Source of the DNA: CAYNHQ01 sp964397255
Lineage (GTDB): Bacteria; Bdellovibrionota_G; JALEGL01; DATDPG01
DNA length: 64,000 nt
NCBI GenBank assembly: GCA_964397255.1
Contig: CAYNHQ010000002.1
Span: forward strand, 62,001 to 126,000
Direction of reading: 5' to 3'
The position numbers were made by a program, and so were the translations under genes. The notes below the pieces were generated by a model. It ran no database searches, was not told the origin of the DNA, and was given only the letters and a program-made list of their open reading frames with translations. Below, in pieces: positions 52,394-60,940 of this stretch; position 1 is the first letter of the stretch, and each line of letters opens with the position of its first letter.

Positions 52394-53539
52394 TCAATAG
52401 GTTAGTTTCTTCTGAAGAAATAATCCCTCTTTGTTTCGCAGCGATGCTAACACTGAAACGATCTTAATTGAAGCGTGGCCATCGCCATAAATGTAGCGGC
52501 TTTCATGCATCCGCGCGCGAAAGGCTTGTGTATTAGCTCGGCGAAGAGCCGACAATATTGCCTTCCTTTCATAAGGCACATCGATCACGTTTCGGCCCCT
52601 CGTTCGAAGTTGCTGCCGCGTGCCGATATTCACGACCGGAAGTTCCAGGTAAGGCGCCTCAATAATCCCACTACTCGAATTTCCTACCAGGACTGCGGCG
52701 TTCTTTAACAAAGTTCCATACTGCTGATGCCGTAAGTGAGTGATCAACGTGAGATCATTTGACGCCGCAGATTGCTGGAGAGTTTTACCGATTTTTGCTC
52801 CACCCGGATCGGAATTTGGAATGAGTGCAACGCAAGACATGTTAAACGCTCGAACCGCACCTAGCGTCTCACGAATCTGTTTATCCGCTTCCATTACCTC
52901 CTGAGTAACGGCATGTTGGAGAAGAACAATATAGTTTTTTCTTTGTAGTTCCACTCCGATTTCTCGCGCCACTTCCGCCAGATCGCTCAGATCTGCTTTC
53001 CGATAGGCATCGATCGCCGGGGCACCAACGTTATGAATTCGAAAACTTTCCTCGCCCATTCGAATCAATCTCATTCTACTTTCTTTAGTCGAAACGAAAA
53101 AGAGGCTGGCGTATTTCGAGATCGCGTGGCGATTTGATTCGTCAATACTCCCGGATCTCTCCCCCGCATGAATATGGGCGACTGGAATATTCAAATGGCT
53201 CGCAGCGACAGCTCCTGCCAATTGCTCATCTCGATCTCCCATGACAAAAACTAGATCGGGTTTCTTTCGATCGAAAAGTTCCGCCATTTGAACGATCGTT
53301 TTCCCCAACGATACCGTCATCGCCTTGCAATCGTCTCTCGAATGAAGCGTATCCAGGCGCGCTACGATCGGAAAATGATCCTCCTCGATCTCTTGCATGG
53401 TCGATCCATATTTTCTTCGTAAATGCATACCTGTAACGACGATTTGGAGGTCAAACTTGCGACTGCGCCGAATGGCCAACAAAGGCTCACGCATCAACTC
53501 ATAGTCGGCACGTGTTCCGGAAATATAGAAGATCTTCAT
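52394..53539 (-). CDS. neuC: Hydrolysing UDP-N-acetylhexosamine 2-epimerase (NeuC/LegG family)
   Basis: From ATG 53539 it has 381 residues, a normal length; the longer frame to 53689 overlaps the divergent gene. IFYISGTRADYELMREPLL at the N-terminus, VMGDRDEQLAGAVAA near residue 92, HIHAGERSGSIDESNRHAI near residue 115, and VGNSSSGIIEAPYLELPVVNIG near residue 280 are NeuC/LegG signatures. It converts UDP-GlcNAc or its diamino derivative to the free ManNAc-type sugar that NeuB uses. It is the first gene of the minus-strand unit leading down to the radical SAM gene at 47.4 kb. Confidence 0.9.
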   Translation of the reverse strand: MKIFYISGTRADYELMREPLLAIRRSRKFDLQIVVTGMHLRRKYGSTMQEIEEDHFPIVARLDTLHSRDDCKAMTVSLGKTIVQMAELFDRKKPDLVFVMGDRDEQLAGAVAASHLNIPVAHIHAGERSGSIDESNRHAISKYASLFFVSTKESRMRLIRMGEESFRIHNVGAPAIDAYRKADLSDLAEVAREIGVELQRKNYIVLLQHAVTQEVMEADKQIRETLGAVRAFNMSCVALIPNSDPGGAKIGKTLQQSAASNDLTLITHLRHQQYGTLLKNAAVLVGNSSSGIIEAPYLELPVVNIGTRQQLRTRGRNVIDVPYERKAILSALRRANTQAFRARMHESRYIYGDGHASIKIVSVLASLRNKEGLFLQKKLTY

Positions 53540-53577
53540 TTCAATCACTAAGCCATGTAAGGTTGAGCAAATCAAGA

Positions 53578-54831
53578 ATGGGCTTTGAAACAAAATTTGG
53601 CCTTCCGGAGGAAGTGAAGTTCTGTAGGAAATGTGTGATTTCCAATCAAAGACCGAATTCCGCCGTTGAATACACCCACACCTCCACATCCAAAAAAGAG
53701 ACCATTCAATTTGATGCCGAAGGGGTATGTCATGCCTGCCGCTACGCCGAACACAAAGCAGCTACCGTAGACTGGAAGGAAAGGGACAAGGAGCTCCAGG
53801 CTCTATGCACCCGGTACCGGAGCAAAGACGGCCAGTACGATTGTCTCGTGCCGGGATCGGGCGGAAAAGACAGTTTCTTCGCCGCTCATGTTCTTAAATA
53901 CAAATACCAAATGAACCCTCTCACCGTAACGTGGGCTCCTCATATTTATACCGATTGGGGTTGGAAAAATCAGCAGGCGTGGATCCATGCGGGATTTGAC
54001 AATTATCTCTTTACTCCCAACGGCAAAATTCATCGGTTGCTCACACGCTTGGCCGTGGAAAAACTCTTTCATCCCTTCCAACCCTTTATTATCGGTCAAA
54101 AGGCATTTGCTCCGAAACTCGCCGCATTAACAAACATTCCCCTGGTTTTCTACGGCGAGAACGAATCCGAATATGGAAATCCGATTGAGGATACGAAAAC
54201 GGCCGAACGGTCATGGGACTATTTCACTTCTAAAGATACTTCTAAGATTTTTTTAGGAGGAGTCGCTATTGGGGAGTTAATGGAGCGCTTTGGCTTCACA
54301 GCCAATGATCTCGAAGCCTATCTACCCGCGAATCCTGAATCTTTCCGCAAAACCCAGATCGAAGTTCATTATCTTGGCTATTATCTCAAGTGGCATCCAC
54401 AAAGCGCCTATTATTATGCCGTGGAACATGGAGGCTTTCAGGCGTCACCCGAGCGAACCCCTGGAACATACAGTAAATACAACAGCATCGATGACCGAAT
54501 GGATGATTTCCATTACTACACAACGCACGTTAAATTTGGCATTGGAAGAGCCACGTACGACGCTTCACAGGAGATTCGAAGCGGAGACATTACGCGTGAA
54601 GAAGGAGTGGCTCTTGTCCACCGGTTTGATGGTGAATGGCCTGCACGCTTCGCAGACCAACTCTTTGATTATTTGAGTCTGTCCAAAAAGGAGTTCCCGA
54701 AAGCTTCAGAGCATTTGGAACACCCGAAAATGACGCGCGAGACATTTATGCATTTAGCGGATCAATTTCGTTCACCCCACTTGTGGAAAAAAGAAAACGG
54801 CGAGTGGAAATTGCGCCATCGAGTTTCCTAA
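53578..54831 (+). CDS. N-acetyl sugar amidotransferase (WbpG/PseA family)
   Basis: From ATG 53578 the protein has 417 residues. LPEEVKFCRKCVISNQRPNS carries the first CxxC, CHACRYAEHK the second, and DCLVPGSGGKDSFFAAH near residue 95 the PP-loop. YGENESEYGNP is the family motif. With the HisF- and HisH-like genes right behind it, this is the complete three-part enzyme that amidinates an N-acyl sugar (the PseA/WbpG-HisH2-HisF2 system). It is divergent from NeuC with 38 bases between the starts. Confidence 0.9.
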   Translation: MGFETKFGLPEEVKFCRKCVISNQRPNSAVEYTHTSTSKKETIQFDAEGVCHACRYAEHKAATVDWKERDKELQALCTRYRSKDGQYDCLVPGSGGKDSFFAAHVLKYKYQMNPLTVTWAPHIYTDWGWKNQQAWIHAGFDNYLFTPNGKIHRLLTRLAVEKLFHPFQPFIIGQKAFAPKLAALTNIPLVFYGENESEYGNPIEDTKTAERSWDYFTSKDTSKIFLGGVAIGELMERFGFTANDLEAYLPANPESFRKTQIEVHYLGYYLKWHPQSAYYYAVEHGGFQASPERTPGTYSKYNSIDDRMDDFHYYTTHVKFGIGRATYDASQEIRSGDITREEGVALVHRFDGEWPARFADQLFDYLSLSKKEFPKASEHLEHPKMTRETFMHLADQFRSPHLWKKENGEWKLRHRVS

Positions 54832-54832
54832 G

Positions 54833-55672
54833 TTGTCCGCCATTCGAATTATCCCCCGTCTGGATATCAAAGGGCCGAACCTGGTCAAAGGAGTTCACCT
54901 GGAGGGATTGAGGGTGCTCGGCCCGCCCGACGAATTTGCCGACTATTATTACAGAACGGGGGCCGATGAACTTTTGTTCGTGGATATCGTGGCGAGCTTG
55001 TATGGCCGAAATAATATCGGTCGACTGATTGAGGAAACGGCCAAGCGGATTTTCATCCCTTTGACTGTGGGTGGGGGAATTCGCACGCTTGAAGATATTC
55101 GCCGGGTATTGAGAGCAGGTGCGGACAAGGTAGCGATCAATACCGCCGCTGTGAAATCTCCGGAATTCATACGCGAAGCCGCGAGGGCCTTTGGTTCTTC
55201 CACCATCGTTGTCTCGATTGAATTCATGAAAAACCGTGATGGACGAATGGAGGTTTACACGGACAACGGGCGGGAAAGAACCGGACTCGATCCTATAGAG
55301 TGGGCAAAGCGGGTATCAGAATTGGGTGCCGGTGAGCTTTTGCTCACGTCTATTTCTCAGGAAGGTACGGGTAATGGATTCGACTTGGAGTGGACGAAAA
55401 GGATTGCGGAATCCGTATCTATTCCTGTGATCGCATGTGGAGGTGCGGGCAGGGCCGAACACGTGGAGCGCGTTATTCAAGAAGGGTCTATCCGAGCGGT
55501 GGCGGCGGCATCCATATTTCACTACGAATACCTTCAGAAAAAGAACTCGAAAGAAAAAACGACCGAGCCGCGCGAGTCGCGAAAGGATTCGTGGTCTAGA
55601 ATCGTTCCATGTGGAATGCCAACTCTTAAAATGCACTTGAAAAGCAAGAACATTGACTGCAGAGTCTCTTAA
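54833..55672 (+). CDS. HisF-like ammonia-transfer subunit of the sugar amidotransferase
   Basis: A 279-residue TIM barrel starting at TTG, 1 base after the previous stop. It keeps HisF features: RIIPRLDIKGPNLVKG, VGGGIRTLEDI, and IACGGAGRAEH. One catalytic aspartate (in RLDIK) is kept, but the second is Glu (VVSIEFMKN instead of AIDA), and the TSIDxDG motif reads TSISQEGTG. About 25 charged residues are inserted before the last helix. It therefore probably channels ammonia rather than making imidazole glycerol phosphate. No other his gene is near. Confidence 0.85.
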   Translation: MSAIRIIPRLDIKGPNLVKGVHLEGLRVLGPPDEFADYYYRTGADELLFVDIVASLYGRNNIGRLIEETAKRIFIPLTVGGGIRTLEDIRRVLRAGADKVAINTAAVKSPEFIREAARAFGSSTIVVSIEFMKNRDGRMEVYTDNGRERTGLDPIEWAKRVSELGAGELLLTSISQEGTGNGFDLEWTKRIAESVSIPVIACGGAGRAEHVERVIQEGSIRAVAAASIFHYEYLQKKNSKEKTTEPRESRKDSWSRIVPCGMPTLKMHLKSKNIDCRVS

Positions 55673-56310
55673 TGTCTTCAGCTCAAGTGGGCTTGATTGA
55701 TTTTGGAATGGGAAATTTATTTAGCGTCGAACAAGCTTGCAAATTTGTCGGCCTCGCCCCTCGAATTGTGTTCGAACCTTCTCCTCTTCAGGCTTTTGAC
55801 GCATTAATTCTTCCCGGAGTGGGAGCCTTTGAAAAGGCGATGGGAGACCTACGTAAGCAGCAAATGGTGAATCCTATTCTCGAATTTATTCATTCTGGAA
55901 AGCCTTTCTTTGGTATTTGCCTTGGAATGCAGCTCCTGATGACCCAGAGCTCCGAATTCGGCCTTCACAACGGGCTGAATGTGGTCGAAGGACAAGTGCA
56001 GAAATTTGATTTTCCGAAGGACTCCTCCCCCATGCCGGTGCCACACATCGGCTGGAGTCGGGTCCAAACAAGTGGCCTGGCATCCTCGCCCTATTTTAGG
56101 GATGTTTCGGACAGCTCGTACTTTTACTTCGTGCATTCGTATTATGTCCTTCCAAAGGATCCGGGAAATACAGTTGCGACATGTCGGTACGGAGAAATCA
56201 AATTTTGCGCGGCATTCCAAAGGAAGAATATTTTTGCCACCCAATTTCACCCTGAAAAAAGCGGAGAAATAGGACTGAAGATCTTCAGTAACTTTGCAAA
56301 AGGAATCTAG
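55672..56310 (+). CDS. HisH-like glutamine amidotransferase subunit
   Basis: A 212-residue class I glutaminase overlapping the HisF-like stop by one base (TAATG). VGLIDFGMGNLFSVEQAC is the usual HisH start, GICLGMQLLMTQS near residue 83 has the nucleophilic Cys, and TQFHPEKSG near residue 193 the His and Glu of the triad. It supplies ammonia through the HisF-like subunit to the WbpG-type enzyme. It converges with the AsnB paralog, with 17 bases between them. Confidence 0.9.
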   Translation: MSSAQVGLIDFGMGNLFSVEQACKFVGLAPRIVFEPSPLQAFDALILPGVGAFEKAMGDLRKQQMVNPILEFIHSGKPFFGICLGMQLLMTQSSEFGLHNGLNVVEGQVQKFDFPKDSSPMPVPHIGWSRVQTSGLASSPYFRDVSDSSYFYFVHSYYVLPKDPGNTVATCRYGEIKFCAAFQRKNIFATQFHPEKSGEIGLKIFSNFAKGI

Positions 56311-56327
56311 CGCTACAATTTCGCGGA

Positions 56328-58190
56328 TCAATTTTGCTTCGACATCGCTTCGAGCCAGCTTTGAAACATGAGAATTGGCCAGAGGCGAAATTCATGGTTG
56401 CGGCGACCGGAGAGATGCTCGTCCCAAATGGCTCGCAATGGAGCGGATTGAAAATAGCCCTCCTGACGAAGTCGAGATTTAGAAAGTAGAGATTCGGCCC
56501 AATCGCGCAGTGGGCCGCGAAGCCAGTGACGAATCGGAAGCTCAAATCCCCTTTTGGGTCGATCCACAAGACCCTGGGGTACGTACCGGTAAAGAATTTT
56601 TCGAAGAGCGATTTTTCCCCTTCCCATTCCTATCTTTTCTGCCACCGAAAGATGAAACGCTTCTTCCACAACTGAGGGGTCGAGTATAGGTACACGAACT
56701 TCCAGACCTTGCGCCATACTCGCACGGTCGACTTTTGTGAGTAGATCATCCACGAGATAGGTTTGAAGATCCATATGAGTCATGGTTTCAACCGCATTTT
56801 CAGACTTACACCAGGGGCGTATGCAATCGAGAGTTTCTTTTGGGTTCACTCCTAAAGCAGCCAGCTCGTCATCATCTTTCCAAAGAGAAATAAAGTTCAG
56901 GTGAATTTCATGAAAGGATTGAAGGCGAAGAATATAACCCATTCGTCGTAATCGAGGATCCACCCCTGCCCTTTGAATCATTTTGCCCAGAGGCCCGCGA
57001 ATTAAAGAGGGAACTGAACTTCGAACTACATTAGCCCAAGCGCCGTAACGATATCTGGGATACCCTGCAAAGAGCTCGTCACCTCCATCTCCCGACAAAA
57101 CGACTTTCACGGTCCGGGAAGCAAGCTGGGACACAAGATACGTTGGAATTTGCGAGGCATCCCCAAAAGGTTCGTCGTACATTCCGGAAAGCTTGGGTAC
57201 GACTGAAAGAGCGTCCGCGGAGCTGACGTAAAGCTCGGTGTGGTCTGTGCCCAAATGACTTGCGACGCGCTTTGCAAAGGGAGCTTCGTTGTAATCTTGT
57301 TCTTCAAATCCAATGGTAAATGTTCGAACCGGCCGCGTTTCACCTTTTTGCATAAGAGCCACTACCAGCGATGAATCGATTCCACCGGATAAAAATGCGC
57401 CGATCGGAGCGTCGGAAATCATGTGATCTTTTACCGATCGCTCTAGAATTTTTTCCAGTCGATCAATGGCCTCTTCTCCTTGATGCACTCCTTCTGGTTC
57501 GGGAAGTCGCCAATAAGATTCTGTTGAAACTGAGTGGTCTTTCAAACGATAGGTAAGAATTTGTCCCGGAAGAAGCTTTTGGATTCCATTAAAGATCGAA
57601 AGCGGTGCGGGAACATAACCATATCGAATATAAAAATCGAACGCTCGCCGATCGATGGCAGGTGTGTTCTTCCAAACTGCCTGGAAAGCTTTGAGTTCGG
57701 AGGCGAACGCAAAACACCCATCCAATGAACCGTAATAGAGGGGTTTCACACCGATTCGATCGCGTGCAAGATATAGAGTCTCTGACTCGCGATCCCAAAG
57801 ACCGAATGCAAACATTCCTGTAAACTTTTGAAGAGCTGCCGAGACCCCCCACTCCTCCACAACAGCGAGAAGGATTTCGGTATCTGACTGGCTATGAAAA
57901 GAATACCCTATTGATTCAAGTGAGGCGCGAATTTTGTGAAAATTATAAAGCTCACCGTTAAACGTAATCAGAAAACGCCCCGATCTAGACGCCATTGGCT
58001 GATGTCCCAGAGGGGAAAGATCGAGGATGGAAAGACGGCGATGACCCAATCCGATTCCCGATTTCGTATCAAACCAATAGCCAAAATCATCGGGGCCGCG
58101 ATGGGCTAAAGCATCAGTCATGCCCCGAACGATTTTTTCTCGATTTTCAGAAGCAATTTGGGGGGAAATGACCCCGGCAATGCCACACAT
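56328..58190 (-). CDS. asnB: Asparagine synthase (glutamine-hydrolysing) paralog 4
   Basis: A 620-residue enzyme very like the paralog at 11.6-13.5 kb through both domains, for example GLGHRRLSILDLSPLGHQPM, GAFLSGGIDSSLV and LSGDGGDELFAGYPRYRYG. Cys2 (MCGIAGV) and RGPDD are intact. The two genes differ mainly in the C-terminal tail. The locus thus has two intact close copies, one sugar-locus type and one degenerate form. The substrate may be a sugar acid. It lies downstream of the radical SAM gene on the same strand, 43 bases away. Confidence 0.88.
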   Translation of the reverse strand: MCGIAGVISPQIASENREKIVRGMTDALAHRGPDDFGYWFDTKSGIGLGHRRLSILDLSPLGHQPMASRSGRFLITFNGELYNFHKIRASLESIGYSFHSQSDTEILLAVVEEWGVSAALQKFTGMFAFGLWDRESETLYLARDRIGVKPLYYGSLDGCFAFASELKAFQAVWKNTPAIDRRAFDFYIRYGYVPAPLSIFNGIQKLLPGQILTYRLKDHSVSTESYWRLPEPEGVHQGEEAIDRLEKILERSVKDHMISDAPIGAFLSGGIDSSLVVALMQKGETRPVRTFTIGFEEQDYNEAPFAKRVASHLGTDHTELYVSSADALSVVPKLSGMYDEPFGDASQIPTYLVSQLASRTVKVVLSGDGGDELFAGYPRYRYGAWANVVRSSVPSLIRGPLGKMIQRAGVDPRLRRMGYILRLQSFHEIHLNFISLWKDDDELAALGVNPKETLDCIRPWCKSENAVETMTHMDLQTYLVDDLLTKVDRASMAQGLEVRVPILDPSVVEEAFHLSVAEKIGMGRGKIALRKILYRYVPQGLVDRPKRGFELPIRHWLRGPLRDWAESLLSKSRLRQEGYFQSAPLRAIWDEHLSGRRNHEFRLWPILMFQSWLEAMSKQN

Positions 58191-58233
58191 GGAATCTCAA
58201 GTGTAACAAACAGATGAATGAAAGTTGATGAAT

Positions 58234-59712
58234 CTACTTTTCGGAGGCTTGGGCAAAAACCGCGGAACTTCGCTTGGCTTCCTGCCAGAGGTAACTAGCG
58301 AAATGAGAAAACCCGCGTAACTTCCGGGTAAAATCCTTCCAATGCATGTTTTTAAAGGCGAACTTAATGAGATACGAAGGCCGGAAATAAAATGACTTGA
58401 GGCCTCGATCGACGGCCGATTCCACCTCTTCGCGGGTAAGGCCGGGGTAGCTAATGATTCCCGTTTGCTCTCCCTGGGGATCCAGCCATTTCGACCAGTC
58501 CTTCGTGTGGAGGTAGCCCTTCTCTTCCGTGTAATCGAAATACTTCGTCCCGGGAAAGGGCATGGCAGCCGAGAATTGAAGCGTGTGAAGACCCAGGCCT
58601 GTGGCAAAGTTGATGGTTTTCTCCATGGTGTCTCGATTTTCGCCCGGCAGACCCATGACGAATGTTCCATGAACATCGAGACCCGCTTCTTTCGTTCGGG
58701 CCATAAATTCCTCGGCCTGTTCGATCGTGGCACGTTTTTGAATGTTATTGAGAACCTGCTGATCTCCTGATTCAAAGCCCACCAGCAGCTCGCGGCAGCC
58801 CGCCTTTTTGAGCATTTTCATCATATGAACATCTGCCGTATCCACACGGGCATTGACGGAGAACGTGACCTTTAGTCCTCTTCGAAGAATTTCCTCACAA
58901 ATTCCGAGCGCGGTTGGCTTATGAAGTGTAAATGTATCGTCCTCAAAAAAGAACTCTCCGCCTTTGACGACCTCCGGGCAGAGTTTGATGTCATATTCCA
59001 TTTCATCCACGACTCGTTCCGGCTTTCGCACGCGCAGCTTGTGGCCGTGCATGACCTGCGGCCAAAGACAGAACGTGCATTTATGAGGGCAGCCTCGTCC
59101 CGAAAAAATGTCGATATAGGGATGGAGTTTCGTCCCATCAAAATATTTTAAGAGATCTAACTGATGCCACGCGGGATAGGGAAGTTCATCCAGAGCTTCA
59201 ATGAGCGGCCGGGGCGGGTTGGTCTGAATATCCCCCCCATTCCAATAGACAATCCCTGTGACGTCTTTAAGGTCCGGGTAGTTCAAGATCGCATCACGTG
59301 TGGAGTAGTCATATTCCCCCACAGCCACCACATCAATCGCGGCATTCGCCCGTTTAAGGGTTTCTACCGGCAATGACGAAGCGTGGGGCCCCACCATGAC
59401 GACTTTGCAATTGGGCAGAATCTCTTTGGCCTTTTTTGCACAATCGATATCCGAGAAAATCGAGGGGGTCGTAGAATCCAGAACTAGCCACTCCGGCTCC
59501 TCCCGCTTGAGTAAATCCATATATTCGGTCTCTCCCCAATCTCGTGCGGGAAAGTCGAAAATTTTGGCGTCCAGCCCCGCTTTTTCCAATACTGCTGTCG
59601 CATACGCGAGCCAATCCGGAGCTCGAAGCACACGCCCACGCGTCTTGGCAGCCCAACGCTGCGTTCGACAGAAGTCTTTTACAAAAGGTTCATTGATGAC
59701 GAGAACTTTCAC
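58234..59712 (-). CDS. B12-binding-domain radical SAM protein
   Basis: From GTG 59712 the protein has 492 residues. The ATG at 59757 would add 15, but the left copy of the repeat has an in-frame stop just before the equivalent GTG, which supports GTG. VKVLVINEPFVKDFCRTQRW starts the cobalamin-like domain, with VMVGPHASSLPVE near residue 102. The radical SAM core has FSGRGCPHKCTFCLWPQV near residue 202 (CxxxCxxC). LLVGFESGDQQVLNNIQKR follows. It is the kind of enzyme seen in hopanoid, lipid and sugar methylation. The promoter is in the right repeat copy. Confidence 0.86.
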   Translation of the reverse strand: MKVLVINEPFVKDFCRTQRWAAKTRGRVLRAPDWLAYATAVLEKAGLDAKIFDFPARDWGETEYMDLLKREEPEWLVLDSTTPSIFSDIDCAKKAKEILPNCKVVMVGPHASSLPVETLKRANAAIDVVAVGEYDYSTRDAILNYPDLKDVTGIVYWNGGDIQTNPPRPLIEALDELPYPAWHQLDLLKYFDGTKLHPYIDIFSGRGCPHKCTFCLWPQVMHGHKLRVRKPERVVDEMEYDIKLCPEVVKGGEFFFEDDTFTLHKPTALGICEEILRRGLKVTFSVNARVDTADVHMMKMLKKAGCRELLVGFESGDQQVLNNIQKRATIEQAEEFMARTKEAGLDVHGTFVMGLPGENRDTMEKTINFATGLGLHTLQFSAAMPFPGTKYFDYTEEKGYLHTKDWSKWLDPQGEQTGIISYPGLTREEVESAVDRGLKSFYFRPSYLIKFAFKNMHWKDFTRKLRGFSHFASYLWQEAKRSSAVFAQASEK

Positions 59713-59783
59713 TTTTTCCCTATCTGCATGAAAATGATCACCTGAGTCAGTCTGCAATGCTACTGATTTTTGCGGGAATCGTT

Positions 59784-59792
59784 ATTTTATCA
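59784..59792 (-). promoter_or_regulatory. Extended -10 promoter for the radical SAM gene
   Basis: TGATAAAAT on the minus strand, with the equivalent TGCTAAAAT conserved in the left repeat. It is about 72 bases upstream of GTG 59712, and no clear -35 is seen. Confidence 0.45.
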
Positions 59793-59856
59793 GAGCCCGC
59801 ATGTCACAGGTTCTATGCTTCTTCGGCTGTCCGCTCCAAGGGGCAGTTCCCCCTAC

Positions 59857-59895
59857 TAATATTAATAAGATTAATATTAATTGATTAATATTAAT
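59857..59895. promoter_or_regulatory. Triple TAATATTAAT operator array (right copy)
   Basis: Three perfect copies of the palindrome-like TAATATTAAT start at 59857, 59872 and 59886. Spacing is 15 and 14 bases, and the array lies midway between the divergent promoters. The two copies of the region keep the spacing even where the bases have drifted. Confidence 0.55.
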
Positions 59896-59955
59896 ATGTT
59901 ATACTATTATTTCTTATTTACACGATTAAGTGAGCTGGTTTTGTGAGCCTTCGCA

Positions 59956-59985
59956 TTGACCCGCCAGGAGCGCGGCTGTTATTGT
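59956..59985 (+). promoter_or_regulatory. Sigma-70 type promoter for the FHA-GGDEF gene
   Basis: TTGACC (59956-59961) and TATTGT (59980-59985) are 18 bases apart. Transcription would begin about 12 bases before the ATG at 60005. The same boxes occur in the left repeat. Confidence 0.55.
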
Positions 59986-60004
59986 ATGCCGCTTGCCCCC
60001 TCGC

Positions 60005-60940
60005 ATGACACCGATCGACGACAAGACGGTCAAGAGAAACATTCAAGACCTTGTCACAAGTGCCACAGGTGAAAAGGCAAATTTCGTTGTACTCGCAGGG
60101 CAAGATATCGGACGCAAATTCGAAATAAACAAAAGCACCATTACGATTGGTCGAAGTGAAACCTCAGACATCTTTATTGATGATGAAGATGTTTCCCGTA
60201 GTCATGCGCGCGTCATCGTAACTCTCGACAACATTACGATCGAAGATTTGGGAAGTACAAATGGCACATTGGTGAATGGTCAAAAGATTAAACGACATGC
60301 CTTAGAGGATGGGGATCGGATACAGATCGGCAATATCACGGTTCTCAAATTCAATTTCCTCGACACGATTGAGGATACGTTTAACGAGCAGCTCTACAAT
60401 GCCGCCAACAAAGACTTCCTTACGCAGATCTATAATAAGAAATACTTCGTCGACCGACTGCGATCAGAATTCGCCTATTCCAAGCGACATGAGGCCCCCC
60501 TCTCCCTCATCATCTTTGACCTCGACCATTTCAAGAAGATCAACGATACGTATGGCCATTCCGCGGGCGATTTCATTTTAAAAGAGCTTTCCGCCCAAAT
60601 TTCGACGATGAAACGGCAGGAAGACCTTTTTGCTCGTTTTGGGGGAGAAGAGTTTGTCATACTTTTGCGAGATACAACGAAGGAGACAGCCATTCAGATC
60701 GCAGAAAAGCTTCGAGGGCGTGTCGAGGAGATTGATTTCAATTTCGACGGCACACAGATCCCTGTGACGGTTAGCGTGGGCGTGACAACGTTTGAACAGA
60801 CGAATTACAAAAACTCCGACACTTTCTTTAGGGCGGCCGATTCTCAACTCCTTCGAGCCAAGCAAAACGGCCGAAACCGAATCAGTTTTGCTAAGGAAGG
60901 GCTGGCCGAGCCGAAACCCGACCTCGGTTCACTCAATTGA
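60005..60940 (+). CDS. FHA domain-GGDEF diguanylate cyclase
   Basis: A 311-residue protein from ATG 60005; a TTG four codons upstream is possible. Residues 30-110 form an FHA domain (ITIGRSETSDIFIDDEDVSR, SRSHARV and GSTNGTLVNG), which binds phosphothreonine. The C-terminal 180 residues are a GGDEF domain: FDLDHFKKINDTYGHSAGD near residue 175 and ARFGGEEFVILLRD near residue 213 (GGEEF active site). It makes cyclic di-GMP, probably under control of a Ser/Thr kinase signal, and its promoter region is shared in sequence with the glycan operons. It overlaps xer by 4 bases (TTGA). Confidence 0.92.
   Translation: MTPIDDKTVKRNIQDLVTSATGEKANFVVLAGQDIGRKFEINKSTITIGRSETSDIFIDDEDVSRSHARVIVTLDNITIEDLGSTNGTLVNGQKIKRHALEDGDRIQIGNITVLKFNFLDTIEDTFNEQLYNAANKDFLTQIYNKKYFVDRLRSEFAYSKRHEAPLSLIIFDLDHFKKINDTYGHSAGDFILKELSAQISTMKRQEDLFARFGGEEFVILLRDTTKETAIQIAEKLRGRVEEIDFNFDGTQIPVTVSVGVTTFEQTNYKNSDTFFRAADSQLLRAKQNGRNRISFAKEGLAEPKPDLGSLN

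Larger units (their letters stand above)
59685..60023. repeat. Right copy of the duplicated divergent promoter region
   Basis: It aligns with 44564-44900 in the same orientation. It spans the start of the radical SAM gene, the 292-base gap, and the first codons of the FHA-GGDEF gene. As it fits both flanking genes with no remnants, it is probably the parental copy. The distance between the two start codons is almost the same in both copies (293 and 290 bases). Confidence 0.85.

Noticed and set aside
54833..56310. Histidine biosynthesis genes hisF and hisH
   Set aside because: No other his genes are near, HisF has changed catalytic residues, and a WbpG-type amidotransferase gene precedes them directly.
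59857..59960. A dif-like Xer recombination site beside the xer gene
   Set aside because: The TA-rich stretch has no 11-6-11 structure with the conserved arms of known dif sites, and the same motif occurs in the left repeat where it makes better sense as a regulatory array.
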